64,000 nucleotides of DNA from Chthoniobacteraceae bacterium (GCA_947479475.1 CANJZW010000006.1:1-64000), one strand, 5' to 3'. Numbered from the stretch's first letter, positions 34,695 through 44,799 are shown. The notes: a model not told the origin generated them from the letters alone. Program-made: numbers and translations.

Positions 34695-35675
34695 TTAATG
34701 AGATGGCAGACGCTTTTGAGCGTCCTGATAAATCGCCGCCAAACCTAAAAAAACAACTTCCACCGCTTTACGGTAAACCTCGGGGTCCATGCCGGACTTC
34801 ACCCCCCGCAAACGGGCAAGTTCCCGCTCGAATTCGCCCCGCTTGAGGCGCTCCTCAGCGCTGAGAGCCGATTCCAAAGGACTCGCCAGCAGAAATGAGT
34901 CGCGGGAACGCAGCCCCGGCGCCCCGGAAACATCCGTCGTCTTCCCGGAATACTCGCCAAAGCGGTCGAACGCTTCCCTGCCCTGCGGTTTCCCAACCCC
35001 CAGATCCTCTAGCACGGCATGTTCTGTCACAAGACGGCCCGTGTCCTTGTAGAAAGCCTCCACAGAACCCACCGCAGCCAACCAGGCCTCGAATACAGAC
35101 ACCTGGCCGTCGCCGTCCCCATCCGCAGCCAGTCCCGTGATCGCTTCGGCAAAAAGCTTCGGGAAGCGAGTCCAATTTTCCTCCTCGCCAGAACGGGTCG
35201 CGGCGATGATCTGGCGGTTTGGGGCGGCAAGGGTTTTGATAAAAGCGCCCGAACAAGAAAACCCGAGCACCAGAATCGTAGGCCGCTTGATTTTAACAAG
35301 CCGCGCCGCGAGTTCATCGGCCCCCAAATCGGCCCCCGTCAATGCGAACCGAGCGACGGTTCCCTGCGCATTCCCGTGTCCCGTAAAAACAAGCCACAGA
35401 GGATCCAGACTCGGGGCTTCGAGCGCACTCAATTCAGAATGCAGCCTCGCAATTTGTGTCTGTTCACCTTCGCCAGACTGCGAGGGAATAAACTTGGTCT
35501 CGTATCCCGCTTTCTTTGCGGCTTGGACCCACCTCGTTGACGTCGCCTCGATGGATGATTCGAAAGCGGAGTCCCCCGGATGCCCCGAAACCACCAAGCA
35601 GTGGGGAGCGGCCTCCAATGGGGCTGAAATGAGAAGTGCCGAAAGAAGCGCAGCCTTGAATTGATATCCCTTCAT
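34695..35675 (-). CDS. Caspase-like (clan CD) exported cysteine peptidase
   Basis: 326 residues with a signal peptide (FKAALLSALLISAPLEAAP). The core follows the caspase/legumain hemoglobinase plan: strand HCLVVSGHPGD, then LWLVFTGHGN with the catalytic histidine of THGHG-like motifs, then TILVLGFSCSGAF with the catalytic cysteine after a hydrophobic strand. ADGDGDGQVSVFEAWLAA is an EF-hand-like acidic loop found in C13-type bacterial homologues. It ends a minus-strand operon, 16 bp after the VWA/GATase gene. Export implies periplasmic proteolysis; specificity is unknown. Confidence 0.78.
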   Translation of the reverse strand: MKGYQFKAALLSALLISAPLEAAPHCLVVSGHPGDSAFESSIEATSTRWVQAAKKAGYETKFIPSQSGEGEQTQIARLHSELSALEAPSLDPLWLVFTGHGNAQGTVARFALTGADLGADELAARLVKIKRPTILVLGFSCSGAFIKTLAAPNRQIIAATRSGEEENWTRFPKLFAEAITGLAADGDGDGQVSVFEAWLAAVGSVEAFYKDTGRLVTEHAVLEDLGVGKPQGREAFDRFGEYSGKTTDVSGAPGLRSRDSFLLASPLESALSAEERLKRGEFERELARLRGVKSGMDPEVYRKAVEVVFLGLAAIYQDAQKRLPSH

Positions 35676-35691
35676 ACAACGTCCTCTTTAA

Positions 35692-38049
35692 TCAGGCGGC
35701 TCCATGATTCCTTCGAATGAGCCACTCGCCACACAAACAAAGAAGCGCTAGCCCGAAAACGAGTCCCGTGTGCCAAAGCGGTTTTGTTCTCAATTCGTCC
35801 GTAAGATTTGGCACTTTTTTTAGCCGCTGAGGCAATGTGTCTAGTTGCTCGATATTTAAAACTTCACCCCCCGTCTTCGCCGCAAGCAATTCCATCGCTT
35901 TGCGGTCGGAAGAGACGGAACGAAACTCAATTTCCGCACTGTCCTGAACCCAGCCAAAAGAGCTCGTTCCAAGAAGCTCGCCATTAGAATTGCGTGCCGT
36001 CGCCTCGCCCACGAAGCCGCTGCGCCCCCCCCCTGGATACTCGACGGAAAAAGTCCCGGGGTCCGCCGTGGCTTCAGCCCTCAGGAGCACAGATGCGGCC
36101 GTCGCTTCCCCCACCCGGCGCACTTGAATTTCCACTTCTGCATCCTCCACCGGATGCGCCTGGGCGTCCCTGACATGCGCAGTCAAAACACTGGCAGAGG
36201 AGGTCGCGTCTCGTTTTAGGCTCAATTCCACCTGAGACGGGACATCGGCAACGAGCCATCTCGCGGTCTGTCTCCAAAACTTTGCAAGATCCGCCCCGCG
36301 CGTTGGGTCGCCAATGCCCCACCGATAAAGGTCTCCACCCAAAAGGGCACCGCTCCTGCCAGAGCCATACCGTTGCGTCACAAGCGCCGGACGTTTTTGT
36401 GTATCGCCCGCCCCCCACGCCAAAACGCTCGCCGCAGGTTTAATTCCGGCCACCCCGTTGAGAATCTCAAAAGCGGGGAGTTGCTGGATTCTTTCGAGTT
36501 CCTGCGCCTCGGCCTTCCTGCGCCGCACCCAGGGTTCCAGCAGTCCTTCCCGACTCAACTTCCACTGAAACACGCCGCCACTTTCAGCGTCCTTGCCCAG
36601 CCATACCGGCAGGGCCGCCTCCACCGGAGTGCCCCGCCATCCACCCCCTTCGAAACTTTCCATTCCACCCAACATCAGCAAGCCGCCACCACGCTCCGCG
36701 ACGAAACGCTGCAGCAAACGCTGTTGTTCGGCCGTGAAAAACTCCGCCTCGACGTCGTCTAAAATGATTCCCTTATACGCAAAAAGTTCGTCTGCCGTTT
36801 TAGGAAACCCTCCGGATAATTCGTCGTTGCTCTCCACGTTCACGCGCACGAGCACGGGTTTGTCGTACTTTTGGACATCAGCATCCTCTCCCTTTTGAAA
36901 CCCGCGATACAGAGGGTTGGAAGCCTCCCCTCCCCTCCCCTTGAATGCAAATTTCGGTTCGCGCTTGGCCACCCGGATCAGTCCAAGTAATTGCAATTCA
37001 GAATCCCCCTCCAAGGCCCGGCGCATGGGTCCAAACTCCCAATTCGGACGACCCGCGACGTACAAAATCCGATGCGGACCACGCGCCCGGTTTACGCACA
37101 AAAGACGCGAGTTGTTTTCCAATGTGATCTCCTTTTCCGGCCTGATTTCCGGGCTATCCACACTCACCCGATAAAAAGTCGGCCCGCTCCTCCCGGGCGA
37201 AAACTGCAACTGCACACCCGCGTGATTTTGTCCTGCTTTGAATGTTACGAAGGACTCCGCAACCAATGCTTTTTCATCGGGGACCTCCTGCGTGTCGATT
37301 TCCTCGATTCGCACGCGAACCTTACCGGTCACTCCACGCGCGAATGTTTCGACGGCAACCGTGACGGGAGCGTCCTCAAATGCCGTTGTTGTGGCACTCA
37401 CGGAGCCGAGCGCGAGGTCCGGTTCCATTGCATCCCGTCCGAATACCACGGGAAAGACAGGAGGAAGGGCTTTGTAGTCAAGTTCACTCAAATCCGAGGC
37501 CACACCGTCGCTCATCACAACGACACCCGACGGTTTCTCCCCAAGACGTCCCGCGACCTGGGAGAGTGCCCCGCCCAAGGCGCTCGCACTTCCAGTAAAG
37601 CTGAACGAAGAAGATTTTCCGTACTCGCTCAACCCGTCTGCAAAAAGGAAGGTTTGAACCCGAAAAATACTTTCCAGTTCGTGTCGCCACGTCGCGACAC
37701 CCTCGTTCCAAACAGCCCGTAGTCTCTCTCCCCGGGACAAACCATTCTGGGCATCTGGAAGAAGCATGCTCCGTGAATCGTCGATCAGAATGGCAACCAC
37801 ATTCGCCTTTTCTCTCGGCACACGCTGCAGCCACTGAGGTTCCAGCCAGCAGCCCAAAAGGAGCAGGAACCCCAGAGTTTTTAAACCGCAGGCTATGCCC
37901 CTCCACTTGGGGGGAAGTGCCGTTCGGCTATACGACCAAAGCGTCAAACCAACGGCAAACGCCGCCACACAACCGACCGCTATTAAACGATCCGGGCGGC
38001 CGATCCCGATGCTCGCCAATGTGCCGGCATAAAAGGCTAGGCCAATCAC
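35692..38049 (-). CDS. Membrane protein with VWA and glutamine-amidotransferase-like domains
   Basis: 785 residues from GTG, overlapping the preceding stop in GTGA. Two N-terminal helices (about 1-35 and 55-70) precede a VWA domain whose MIDAS begins IDDSRSM (DxSxS) and continues GVVVMSDGVASD. An Ig-like segment (170-300) and a class-I glutamine-amidotransferase-like domain follow (RILYVAGRPNWEFGPMRRAL, then YKGIILDDVEAEFFTAEQQ and GGGLLMLGGMESFEGGGW; no catalytic cysteine, so likely non-enzymatic). A helix near the C-terminus (VFGLALLCLCGEWLI) anchors it. This is the DUF1355/BatA-related type found with MoxR modules; probably a protein-interaction partner. Confidence 0.85.
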   Translation of the reverse strand: MIGLAFYAGTLASIGIGRPDRLIAVGCVAAFAVGLTLWSYSRTALPPKWRGIACGLKTLGFLLLLGCWLEPQWLQRVPREKANVVAILIDDSRSMLLPDAQNGLSRGERLRAVWNEGVATWRHELESIFRVQTFLFADGLSEYGKSSSFSFTGSASALGGALSQVAGRLGEKPSGVVVMSDGVASDLSELDYKALPPVFPVVFGRDAMEPDLALGSVSATTTAFEDAPVTVAVETFARGVTGKVRVRIEEIDTQEVPDEKALVAESFVTFKAGQNHAGVQLQFSPGRSGPTFYRVSVDSPEIRPEKEITLENNSRLLCVNRARGPHRILYVAGRPNWEFGPMRRALEGDSELQLLGLIRVAKREPKFAFKGRGGEASNPLYRGFQKGEDADVQKYDKPVLVRVNVESNDELSGGFPKTADELFAYKGIILDDVEAEFFTAEQQRLLQRFVAERGGGLLMLGGMESFEGGGWRGTPVEAALPVWLGKDAESGGVFQWKLSREGLLEPWVRRRKAEAQELERIQQLPAFEILNGVAGIKPAASVLAWGAGDTQKRPALVTQRYGSGRSGALLGGDLYRWGIGDPTRGADLAKFWRQTARWLVADVPSQVELSLKRDATSSASVLTAHVRDAQAHPVEDAEVEIQVRRVGEATAASVLLRAEATADPGTFSVEYPGGGRSGFVGEATARNSNGELLGTSSFGWVQDSAEIEFRSVSSDRKAMELLAAKTGGEVLNIEQLDTLPQRLKKVPNLTDELRTKPLWHTGLVFGLALLCLCGEWLIRRNHGAA

Positions 38050-41000
38050 CGCCCACCTCCCAACGCTTCGTAATACCTCCGCACCGACTCTTCATACTTG
38101 CGAGGCACAGGGTCGCGGTCCACCGGTACATCGCTTTCCTTCCCCTCGCGCCGGGCCAACTCGGAAGTAATCGCGTCCCTCAACTGGGAGAGTGGAGCGA
38201 GCAGCTTCTGCTCCACTTCGTTCCGGCTGGGTTTGGTTGCGTGCCTTTTCATGTCGGCACGAATCTCTTCAGCCACCTGTTGCACGCGAGCCACTCCAGC
38301 CCTCAACTGGGGTTTTTCAAGGAGGGCCTCCACACGATCCAGCTTGTCTAAAAGCTGCCCAATTTCTTGGGCGGGCACGCCATTACCTCCGCCATTTATA
38401 CTCCCTGCGGTTGCCAAGGAACCCTCGGCAACCTCTCTCCCGTCTCCACCGCGACCCTTCGCCGTCTCCCCCGGTTTGCCATCCTTACCCGCTTCCCCCT
38501 TGTCTCCCGCACTGCCGCCTGCTGCGGGTTGGTTGCCCTCTCCCGCCTTGGCCATCTCAGAGGGTTTGCCGCCTTTGCCACCCTTACCCGCTTCCCCCTT
38601 GTCTCCCGCGCCGCCGCCTGCTGCGGGTTGGTTGCCCTCTCCCGCCTTAGCCATCTCAGAGGGTTTGCCGCCTTTGTCACCCTTGCCTGCTTCCCCCTTG
38701 TCTCCAGGATTCCCATCTGACTCCGGCGAATCTTTCGAAGCCGACTTTTCTCCCGTTCCCGCAACAACGCCCTCTTTTGAGGTTTGCGCCTGTCCGGGGG
38801 ATACGGCATCTGCCTCCCCTTTTTTTGGGCTTAAAGCCCGCGCAATCCCATCCAAAGCAGCACGAGCCTGCCTGAGTGCCTGAGCGTCGTCCCCCAGGAC
38901 CTCGTTGGAAGCCGATTCAAGGGCCTTTTCAAGCTCCGCTAGATCGCTTGCCGCCGACTTTTCGGCGCGTCGGGCAACCTCAGACTGACCAACCGCGAGC
39001 GCATTGCGAACCACTTTAAACTTTGCATCCGTTTGATTCTGCATTGTGGAACGATGGGCGTCCTGGAGCGCCTTCGAAAAAATCGGTTCCGACGATTCCG
39101 TGACTTCGGCCACTCGCTGTATTTCTTCCTGCAGATCCTTCAGGCGCTGTTGCTGCCCCTCGGCCTGGCGTCTCAGGTCTTCAGAAACAAGTTTCGACGG
39201 ACCTTTTACCGGGGCATTCAATGCCTCTGAAACCTTCTTTTCCTGCTGCTGCAACTCCTGCGCTTGTTCCTGTAAATTCCGGGCCGCTTCCCTCGTTTTT
39301 CCAGAGAGTTGCTGCCGCAGGGCCTCGCCGCTTTCCCGAAGCTTTTCCGTTGCGCGCGCCGAAGCCGCGCGCGCCTCGTCCATGGAACCACGCTCCATAG
39401 CGGCCGCCGCTTTCTGAGCGGCCTCCCGAGCGGCGTCCAGTTGTTCGCGCTGCGCGGAGAGGGTTTCGTTTTTTTGAGCGGCTTTCTGCTGGGCGTCCTC
39501 GAGTTCGCGAGCCAGAGCCTTTTGTTCGTCAGAGAGACGCTTCAGCTCACGCTGGGCAACTTCTTTCTCGCTCTTATCGGTGCTTGCGTTGACGCGTGCC
39601 TCCAATTCCCGCATTCGTTCCGCAATCTCCTCTTGGCGGCGCGCCAGTGCCCTCAATTGGGAAAGCAACTCCTCCATTTCCGTCCGCTCTTTGTTCTCCT
39701 GCTCAGACTTCGCCTCGCTCTTGTTTTGATAACGGTCCTCCTGCTTTGCGAACTCAAGATTGCTCATTTGACGAGTCCGTTCCTGCCCGTCCTCCGGTAC
39801 CGCTTTTTTTGAGCGCACCATGTTGTAGGAAGAGGGGGCGACGTGCGTAAGAGCATCGTAAGCAGCTCGCTCTTCGCTGATCGCCGCGTCCAGACTTTGT
39901 TTTGTCTCCGAGGCTTTCGAAAGTTCTGCCACGGCTTTCTCAAGGTGAGTGAGAGCCTCGGTATAGTGCGCCTGCCGAAGAGGATCCTCCTCTTTACCAG
40001 CGGCATCCCCGGCCATTTCCTGAACCTTTAGCTCGGACGCCCGGACCGTTTCCAACCCCTTTTTAAACTCCCCTTCAGGCTTTTCGGAACCCGCATTTTT
40101 TCTCCTGAGATTCCAAGAGGCTGCAATCACCTGCTTTTGAATTTCAAGCAACTGCGGACCGCCCTTCCCGGGTTCTCCCTCAGACTCGCTCTGGCGATAC
40201 TCTTCCTCAAAAGCGCGGACCCGGCCGAGCATCAGGTCGCCCTCCACTTTGCGCACACCCGCCTTCCCGAAGCTGTCTTCTGCCCAAAAGAACCAGCTTA
40301 ATGAATCTCCAACCTCAAGCTTGCGGCCCTCCAAGGCCTCATGCAGGCGCATCTTCACTTTCTGGCCGGCCTTCGCCCCTGTCCCCAAAACAAACTCACG
40401 GGGCTCTTCCTTACCGAATTGCAAGGTCACGCCCCAACGTTTCAGGCCGGTGTCATCCCAAACTTCGGCTTCAAAATCCACCTCTTCAATCGCCGTAAAA
40501 CGGGCATCGTTTCGGGGTAAAAGCGCCCGGATTTTAGGGAGTTGATTCGGGGTCACGTCGACACGAAACGATGTTTGCTCGCGCGCAAAGCGCCCTTCTG
40601 TGTCTTCCAATTCAAGTTTGAGCTCTAGGGATGAATGGATATCGGCAAGTTTCCACGGCGCCTCGTTTTTAGCCGAACCAAACGCCAACTCTTGGACACG
40701 ATTGTCTTTGCCTCGCAGCCTCGCTGCTTTCAAGGGTTTGTTGAATTTCAGCACCCAAATAACAGCACTTCCCTCCGGAACGCTTAATTTCCGGGCATCC
40801 TCGAAAGTCCGCTCCCGAGGCTCCATCCCCTCCGGGTAATGAACCGTGGCGGTGGCGTCCACGAGTTTCGGAAACTCAAACACGCGGGCCTTGTACCTCG
40901 GCGATTTAGAGCCAGAGGACTCCACCCAGTATTCCAAGTCCGTCTCCACGGCCTCGATGGACGCCCCATAAAGCGGTTCACCCACTCCTTCATGCATCGG

Positions 41001-41729
41001 AATTTTACCCGTCTCACCAGTGGATTCTTTAAAGGAAAGCGCAACCCCCGTTGTCATCTCCCCGAAGCGGGCACTCACCGTAAGACGCGTTCCCTTTTCA
41101 ATTTCCGTATCGCCCGGCGCGACCTTCAACTCATTCGCTGCGATGGAGACACTTTTTTCGCCACTCCCACTTTCAACCTTCGTCGGTGGCGCCGAAAGCC
41201 AGGCTAGAATGGAAACAAACGCCGCCAATCTCCCAAACCCACAGGCGAGGCTTGCGGTAAAATGCCGCCATTTAGGAACGCAACGCTGCCAGTCGCCTTG
41301 TTTCGCGAAGTCGACGACTTCGCAAAAAAGCCTCTCCTGCATGTAATTAAAGCGCCCATTTTGCCCCGCCTGCTCCGCAGCGGCTTTCAAGCGACCGGCA
41401 AGGCTCGCATCAAACCGCTCAATCACATCCGCAAGAACCCCCGGTTTTGGCTGCCACTCAGACGCCCTTGTCTCCGCCCATTGGATTGCCCGCAACGCGA
41501 CTAAAATGGAGGGAATTCCCCACAAGAAAGACACCCCTATCCACCGGTTAAAGAGAACCAATCCCACAATTCCAATATTCCCAGCAGCAAGAACCCAACG
41601 CCGGCGCTCCTTCTGCAACGACTTCAATGCGGCCCTCACCTCCGGCAACGCACAGAGGTCAAAAAACACCTCCTCCTGTCTGTCGCCGGAGCAATCCGAA
41701 TTAGGAGTGTGCGGATTAGGTTCGCTCAT
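38046..41729 (-). CDS. DUF4175-like giant membrane-anchored coiled-coil protein
   Basis: 1,227 residues from ATG MSEPNPHTPN, overlapping the BatA-VWA stop in ATGA. Two membrane segments (about 48-90, and near 180, AAFVSILAWLSAPP) are followed by Ig-like beta domains (200-480). A very charged coiled coil (about 540-1000) with long E/K/Q/R runs and repeated REQLDAAREAAQKAAAAME-type heptads comes next. A Gly-rich collagen-like repeat segment precedes a C-terminal helical region ending YEESVRRYYEALGGGR. The layout matches DUF4175 proteins of MoxR operons in this superphylum. It is likely exported and envelope-spanning, possibly a scaffold for the VWA proteins on either side. Confidence 0.8.
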   Translation of the reverse strand: MSEPNPHTPNSDCSGDRQEEVFFDLCALPEVRAALKSLQKERRRWVLAAGNIGIVGLVLFNRWIGVSFLWGIPSILVALRAIQWAETRASEWQPKPGVLADVIERFDASLAGRLKAAAEQAGQNGRFNYMQERLFCEVVDFAKQGDWQRCVPKWRHFTASLACGFGRLAAFVSILAWLSAPPTKVESGSGEKSVSIAANELKVAPGDTEIEKGTRLTVSARFGEMTTGVALSFKESTGETGKIPMHEGVGEPLYGASIEAVETDLEYWVESSGSKSPRYKARVFEFPKLVDATATVHYPEGMEPRERTFEDARKLSVPEGSAVIWVLKFNKPLKAARLRGKDNRVQELAFGSAKNEAPWKLADIHSSLELKLELEDTEGRFAREQTSFRVDVTPNQLPKIRALLPRNDARFTAIEEVDFEAEVWDDTGLKRWGVTLQFGKEEPREFVLGTGAKAGQKVKMRLHEALEGRKLEVGDSLSWFFWAEDSFGKAGVRKVEGDLMLGRVRAFEEEYRQSESEGEPGKGGPQLLEIQKQVIAASWNLRRKNAGSEKPEGEFKKGLETVRASELKVQEMAGDAAGKEEDPLRQAHYTEALTHLEKAVAELSKASETKQSLDAAISEERAAYDALTHVAPSSYNMVRSKKAVPEDGQERTRQMSNLEFAKQEDRYQNKSEAKSEQENKERTEMEELLSQLRALARRQEEIAERMRELEARVNASTDKSEKEVAQRELKRLSDEQKALARELEDAQQKAAQKNETLSAQREQLDAAREAAQKAAAAMERGSMDEARAASARATEKLRESGEALRQQLSGKTREAARNLQEQAQELQQQEKKVSEALNAPVKGPSKLVSEDLRRQAEGQQQRLKDLQEEIQRVAEVTESSEPIFSKALQDAHRSTMQNQTDAKFKVVRNALAVGQSEVARRAEKSAASDLAELEKALESASNEVLGDDAQALRQARAALDGIARALSPKKGEADAVSPGQAQTSKEGVVAGTGEKSASKDSPESDGNPGDKGEAGKGDKGGKPSEMAKAGEGNQPAAGGGAGDKGEAGKGGKGGKPSEMAKAGEGNQPAAGGSAGDKGEAGKDGKPGETAKGRGGDGREVAEGSLATAGSINGGGNGVPAQEIGQLLDKLDRVEALLEKPQLRAGVARVQQVAEEIRADMKRHATKPSRNEVEQKLLAPLSQLRDAITSELARREGKESDVPVDRDPVPRKYEESVRRYYEALGGGR
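38500..38700 (-). repeat. 99-bp in-frame repeat encoding a collagen-like Gly-rich segment
   Basis: Two near-identical 33-residue units (GDKGEAGKGxKGGKPSEMAK followed by AGEGNQPAAGG) and a third degenerate unit lie side by side. GxK/GxA triplets resemble collagen-like bacterial segments. The near-identity at DNA level indicates recent expansion. Confidence 0.85.
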
Positions 41730-43768
41730 AGCGCTGGATGTTTGGACACAGAAGAGAGCCGGGCAGCCCACCAGGTTTCAAGCGTCAGAAGAACCAACAC
41801 CACGCCCAGCAGCCATCGCCATCCTCCCTGTTGCGCCTCAATTTCCTCCGAGAGCAGCACCTCTGCCGAAAGCGGAGAGCCGCTGGCACGTTGCCTCCCC
41901 TCCCCGTTGGGTTTTGCGATGGGCACTCCCAGATCCTTGAGCTTTTCCGGAGGTAACGCCGCAAGCCTTCCTTCTTCCCTTGCCACGTTGACGACCGCAA
42001 TCCCCCCCGAAGGCTCGAGCGCAAACACGCCGGGCTGGTCTACTGTCCCACGTGGGCCCACCGCAGGAAGGCGCATTCCATCAGAGCCCAGCAGGCCCGT
42101 CGTCCCCTCTGGGAGAGCGAAAGACTCACCCGGCGTGGTCACTAAAAATGGCGCCCGACCACCAGCGGCCATTTCGAGGCAACCCGCAAGAAAGGGAACA
42201 CACCGCGAGGAAAGGACCCACTGGGCGTCCTGTGGACGCCAGTCGCTGGTCCAAACATAAATCCGGCCCTTCCCAAGCGCACATTCAAGCAACGCAGGAT
42301 CGCCTCCCTCAAAACGCGCCAGAACACGCGTGGAAGAGTCCTTGGGAAGCACAATGCGGCGGTAGTGCCAAAAACGGACACCCGAGAAATCCGAAAACTG
42401 CGGCGTCTTAAACGGAGCGAACACGGGATGCCTTCGGTCCATTTCCCCGAGTATGGCGAAATCACTGACCGGTGCCTCTTTGACATCCCACACCTCCCCA
42501 AAAAGCGCTCCCACGGAGCCTGCCCTTGAAACATCCTCAAGAGTAAGTATCGCAAGCGCGCCCTTTTCCACAGCGCTCCGCATCCTCAGGTTCCACTCGG
42601 GACTGGCTGCCGCGTTGGAAATCCACAACCCAACGTCCGCATCTCTTTCAGGCGCCAGGTTCTCCCCGGCCACCACTTCCACGCGCGCCTCTCCCAGAGC
42701 ATTCACCGCCCGGTGCACAAAATAACGCGTGCTGCTTGGGTCTTTGAGGTCACCAGTGTATCCCAAAGCCACCAGTGCCCGTTTCTGCGGCAACCGCGAA
42801 ACCCAGACTCCCGAAACAAAATCGGAAGCTTCCGACACCCGGACATAGCCGAAATCAAAAGCCGGCCCCGGCACCGTTACCGAGCGCGTCTTCCCCGCAG
42901 ATACAGGCACCATCCACTCTCTGGGATGCAAACCGTCCAGGACGAGTTTGACCCGGTCACCCCGAAAACCGGGCGCCGCAGTAACCTGAATTTTGATGGG
43001 GGCTTCGACGCTCGCCGTTTCCGCATCTGGAGGGAGCCAGTGAAGGGAAATCCCATCGTCCGGAACTGGGCTTTTCAAGGGCAGTTGCACCACCCTGACA
43101 TGGAAATTCTTGGGCCACTGCTGGCCCTGAAGTTTTGCGAGGCGGCTCCCCTCTTGCAGGTCGGAAACGACAACCACCTCAACCGGCTCTTCCATCGCAT
43201 CCCGAGCCGCACGGTCTGCCACAAATTTTAACGCTCCGCCCAATTCTGTTTGTGCCCACCCTGGATCGGTCCGTGCAAGGAGTTCGTTCAAAAGCCCGGA
43301 CCGCTCTCCAGCAGGCGTCTGGCGCCAGATTTCAAAGCTTAGGACGGGACGTACGATGCGGTCGAAACCAAGAAGCTCGAACTCATCGGAATCCGTCAGG
43401 CTGGATGCAATCTGGCGCACCGAATCCCGAGCCTCCGAAAAAAAACCGGCCCGCCGCATACTGGCACTCGTGTCGAGAAGCACCACCAGCCGCCTGTGCT
43501 CAGAAGCCGGCACACCGGAAACCGGGCCACTTTTCTTCACGTAAGGTCTCGCGAAGGCAAAGGCAAGCAGCCCCAAGGCCCCGATGCGCGCAACCATCAG
43601 AGCAATGTCCTCCCAGCGCTGGCGTGCCTTTTTGGGCGGAAGCGGCTCGAGAAAATCCATCGCACTGAAAGCGACGCGGTTCTTCACGCTCAAACGGCGC
43701 AGATGCGCCACCAAAGGCGCTCCCACCGCCAGCAACCCTAGAAAGAACCAAGGTGATAAAAAGCTCAT
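41726..43768 (-). CDS. BatA/VWA-domain membrane protein
   Basis: 680 residues. The N-terminus FLSPWFFLGLLAVGAPLVAH is the BatA-type helix, and FLEPLPPKKARQRWEDIALM the typical following loop. A VWA domain then has VLLDTSASM (MIDAS DxSxS) and VVVVSDLQEGSR. The middle (240-480) is beta-rich, and the C-terminal half has a GATase-like region with no catalytic cysteine, and a final helix (WLLGVVLVLLTLETWWA). It is the standard companion of MoxR-DUF58 genes. Stop and start overlap the neighbours by 4 bp on both sides. Probably displays the VWA domain in the periplasm as a MoxR-regulated adaptor. Confidence 0.88.
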   Translation of the reverse strand: MSFLSPWFFLGLLAVGAPLVAHLRRLSVKNRVAFSAMDFLEPLPPKKARQRWEDIALMVARIGALGLLAFAFARPYVKKSGPVSGVPASEHRRLVVLLDTSASMRRAGFFSEARDSVRQIASSLTDSDEFELLGFDRIVRPVLSFEIWRQTPAGERSGLLNELLARTDPGWAQTELGGALKFVADRAARDAMEEPVEVVVVSDLQEGSRLAKLQGQQWPKNFHVRVVQLPLKSPVPDDGISLHWLPPDAETASVEAPIKIQVTAAPGFRGDRVKLVLDGLHPREWMVPVSAGKTRSVTVPGPAFDFGYVRVSEASDFVSGVWVSRLPQKRALVALGYTGDLKDPSSTRYFVHRAVNALGEARVEVVAGENLAPERDADVGLWISNAAASPEWNLRMRSAVEKGALAILTLEDVSRAGSVGALFGEVWDVKEAPVSDFAILGEMDRRHPVFAPFKTPQFSDFSGVRFWHYRRIVLPKDSSTRVLARFEGGDPALLECALGKGRIYVWTSDWRPQDAQWVLSSRCVPFLAGCLEMAAGGRAPFLVTTPGESFALPEGTTGLLGSDGMRLPAVGPRGTVDQPGVFALEPSGGIAVVNVAREEGRLAALPPEKLKDLGVPIAKPNGEGRQRASGSPLSAEVLLSEEIEAQQGGWRWLLGVVLVLLTLETWWAARLSSVSKHPAL

Positions 43769-44799
43769 GGCAACCTCCCTTGTGAGGCAGACGCCCCCCC
43801 AGATTGCTGCCGACGCCTCGCAATGGCCGTGATTGCTTCCCGCAGTAGCGGCTCAAGTGGAGCATCGGAACGGACGCTCCAGAACAGGACAGACTCTCGG
43901 GCACAGGAGGCCGCAACGGCTTCGCGGTGCACCTGCATGCGGTTCACATAACCCAACCTGGCTCGGGGTGCGTCCAGATCCAAACGGCGGGCGTCCTCCA
44001 ACCCCACAAAATGAGTGTCGCCCTCGAAGTTGAAATCGATTTCCTGGGGATCTAAAACTTCAAAAACGACGACCTCGTGTCTGGCAGCGCGCAGAAGCCG
44101 GAGGGCTTCCGCCCAATCTTCGGAAGGAACGAGCAGGTCACTGACGAGAACCACCAGTCCGGGCCGGCGAAGAATCCGCCGAGCCTCCTCCAGAGCGACT
44201 CGCAAGCCGGTGCTTCCAGAGGGTTCGGCGGCCAGCAGAGACCACCAGCGCGCCATTTGTCGGGGCGCATGCGCGACGGGAACAAGCTCTCCCGCACCCG
44301 CGGCAAAACGCAGGAGACCAACCGGATCTCCCTGCCCGTGCAAAAAGGTCGCGAGAGTTCCCGCGAGTGTGCGGGCGTAGTCGGCCTTGCTGTAACCGGT
44401 GGTTCCAAAAGACATCGAGGCGCTCAGATCCGCGACCACAAGGCAGCCCCAGTCGGATTCTTCCTCATACTTGCGTAAAAACGGTCGGTCCGTCCGAGCC
44501 ATACGACGCCAGTCCATATGGCGAAGATCGTCTCCCGGGCTGTAGGGGCGGTACTCGGCGAACTCAGCGGAGTGGCCGCGACGCACACTCCGGTGCAGGC
44601 CGCGATGCAGGCCCTGAACCATCCTCTGCACGCGAAGTTCGAGGGAGCGGATCAACATCAGCGCCTGCAAGTCCATCCACGGACGCACTTCCTGAGACTT
44701 CGTACCCGCCAGTGTCCCTGTGTGCGGTAATCCAGACCGCGCGTCGCCCGAGCGCGCGGAAACTTTATTCCACCAACGTTGGACCCAACCCTTGCTCAT
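43765..44799 (-). CDS. DUF58-family VWA-like protein
   Basis: 344 residues. The DUF58 signature is seen as RRGHSAEFAEYRPYSPGDDL then RHMDWRRMARTDRPFLRKYE. A VWA-like fold follows with VADLSASMSFG (DxSxS MIDAS) and LVVLVSDLLVP. DUF58 proteins are encoded directly after MoxR ATPases and are thought to be their substrates or adaptors in assembling metalloenzymes or envelope complexes. Here the gene starts in the MoxR stop (ATGA) and ends in the BatA-VWA start (ATGA). No membrane helix, so it is cytoplasmic or membrane-peripheral. Confidence 0.92.
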   Translation of the reverse strand: MSKGWVQRWWNKVSARSGDARSGLPHTGTLAGTKSQEVRPWMDLQALMLIRSLELRVQRMVQGLHRGLHRSVRRGHSAEFAEYRPYSPGDDLRHMDWRRMARTDRPFLRKYEEESDWGCLVVADLSASMSFGTTGYSKADYARTLAGTLATFLHGQGDPVGLLRFAAGAGELVPVAHAPRQMARWWSLLAAEPSGSTGLRVALEEARRILRRPGLVVLVSDLLVPSEDWAEALRLLRAARHEVVVFEVLDPQEIDFNFEGDTHFVGLEDARRLDLDAPRARLGYVNRMQVHREAVAASCARESVLFWSVRSDAPLEPLLREAITAIARRRQQSGGASASQGRLP

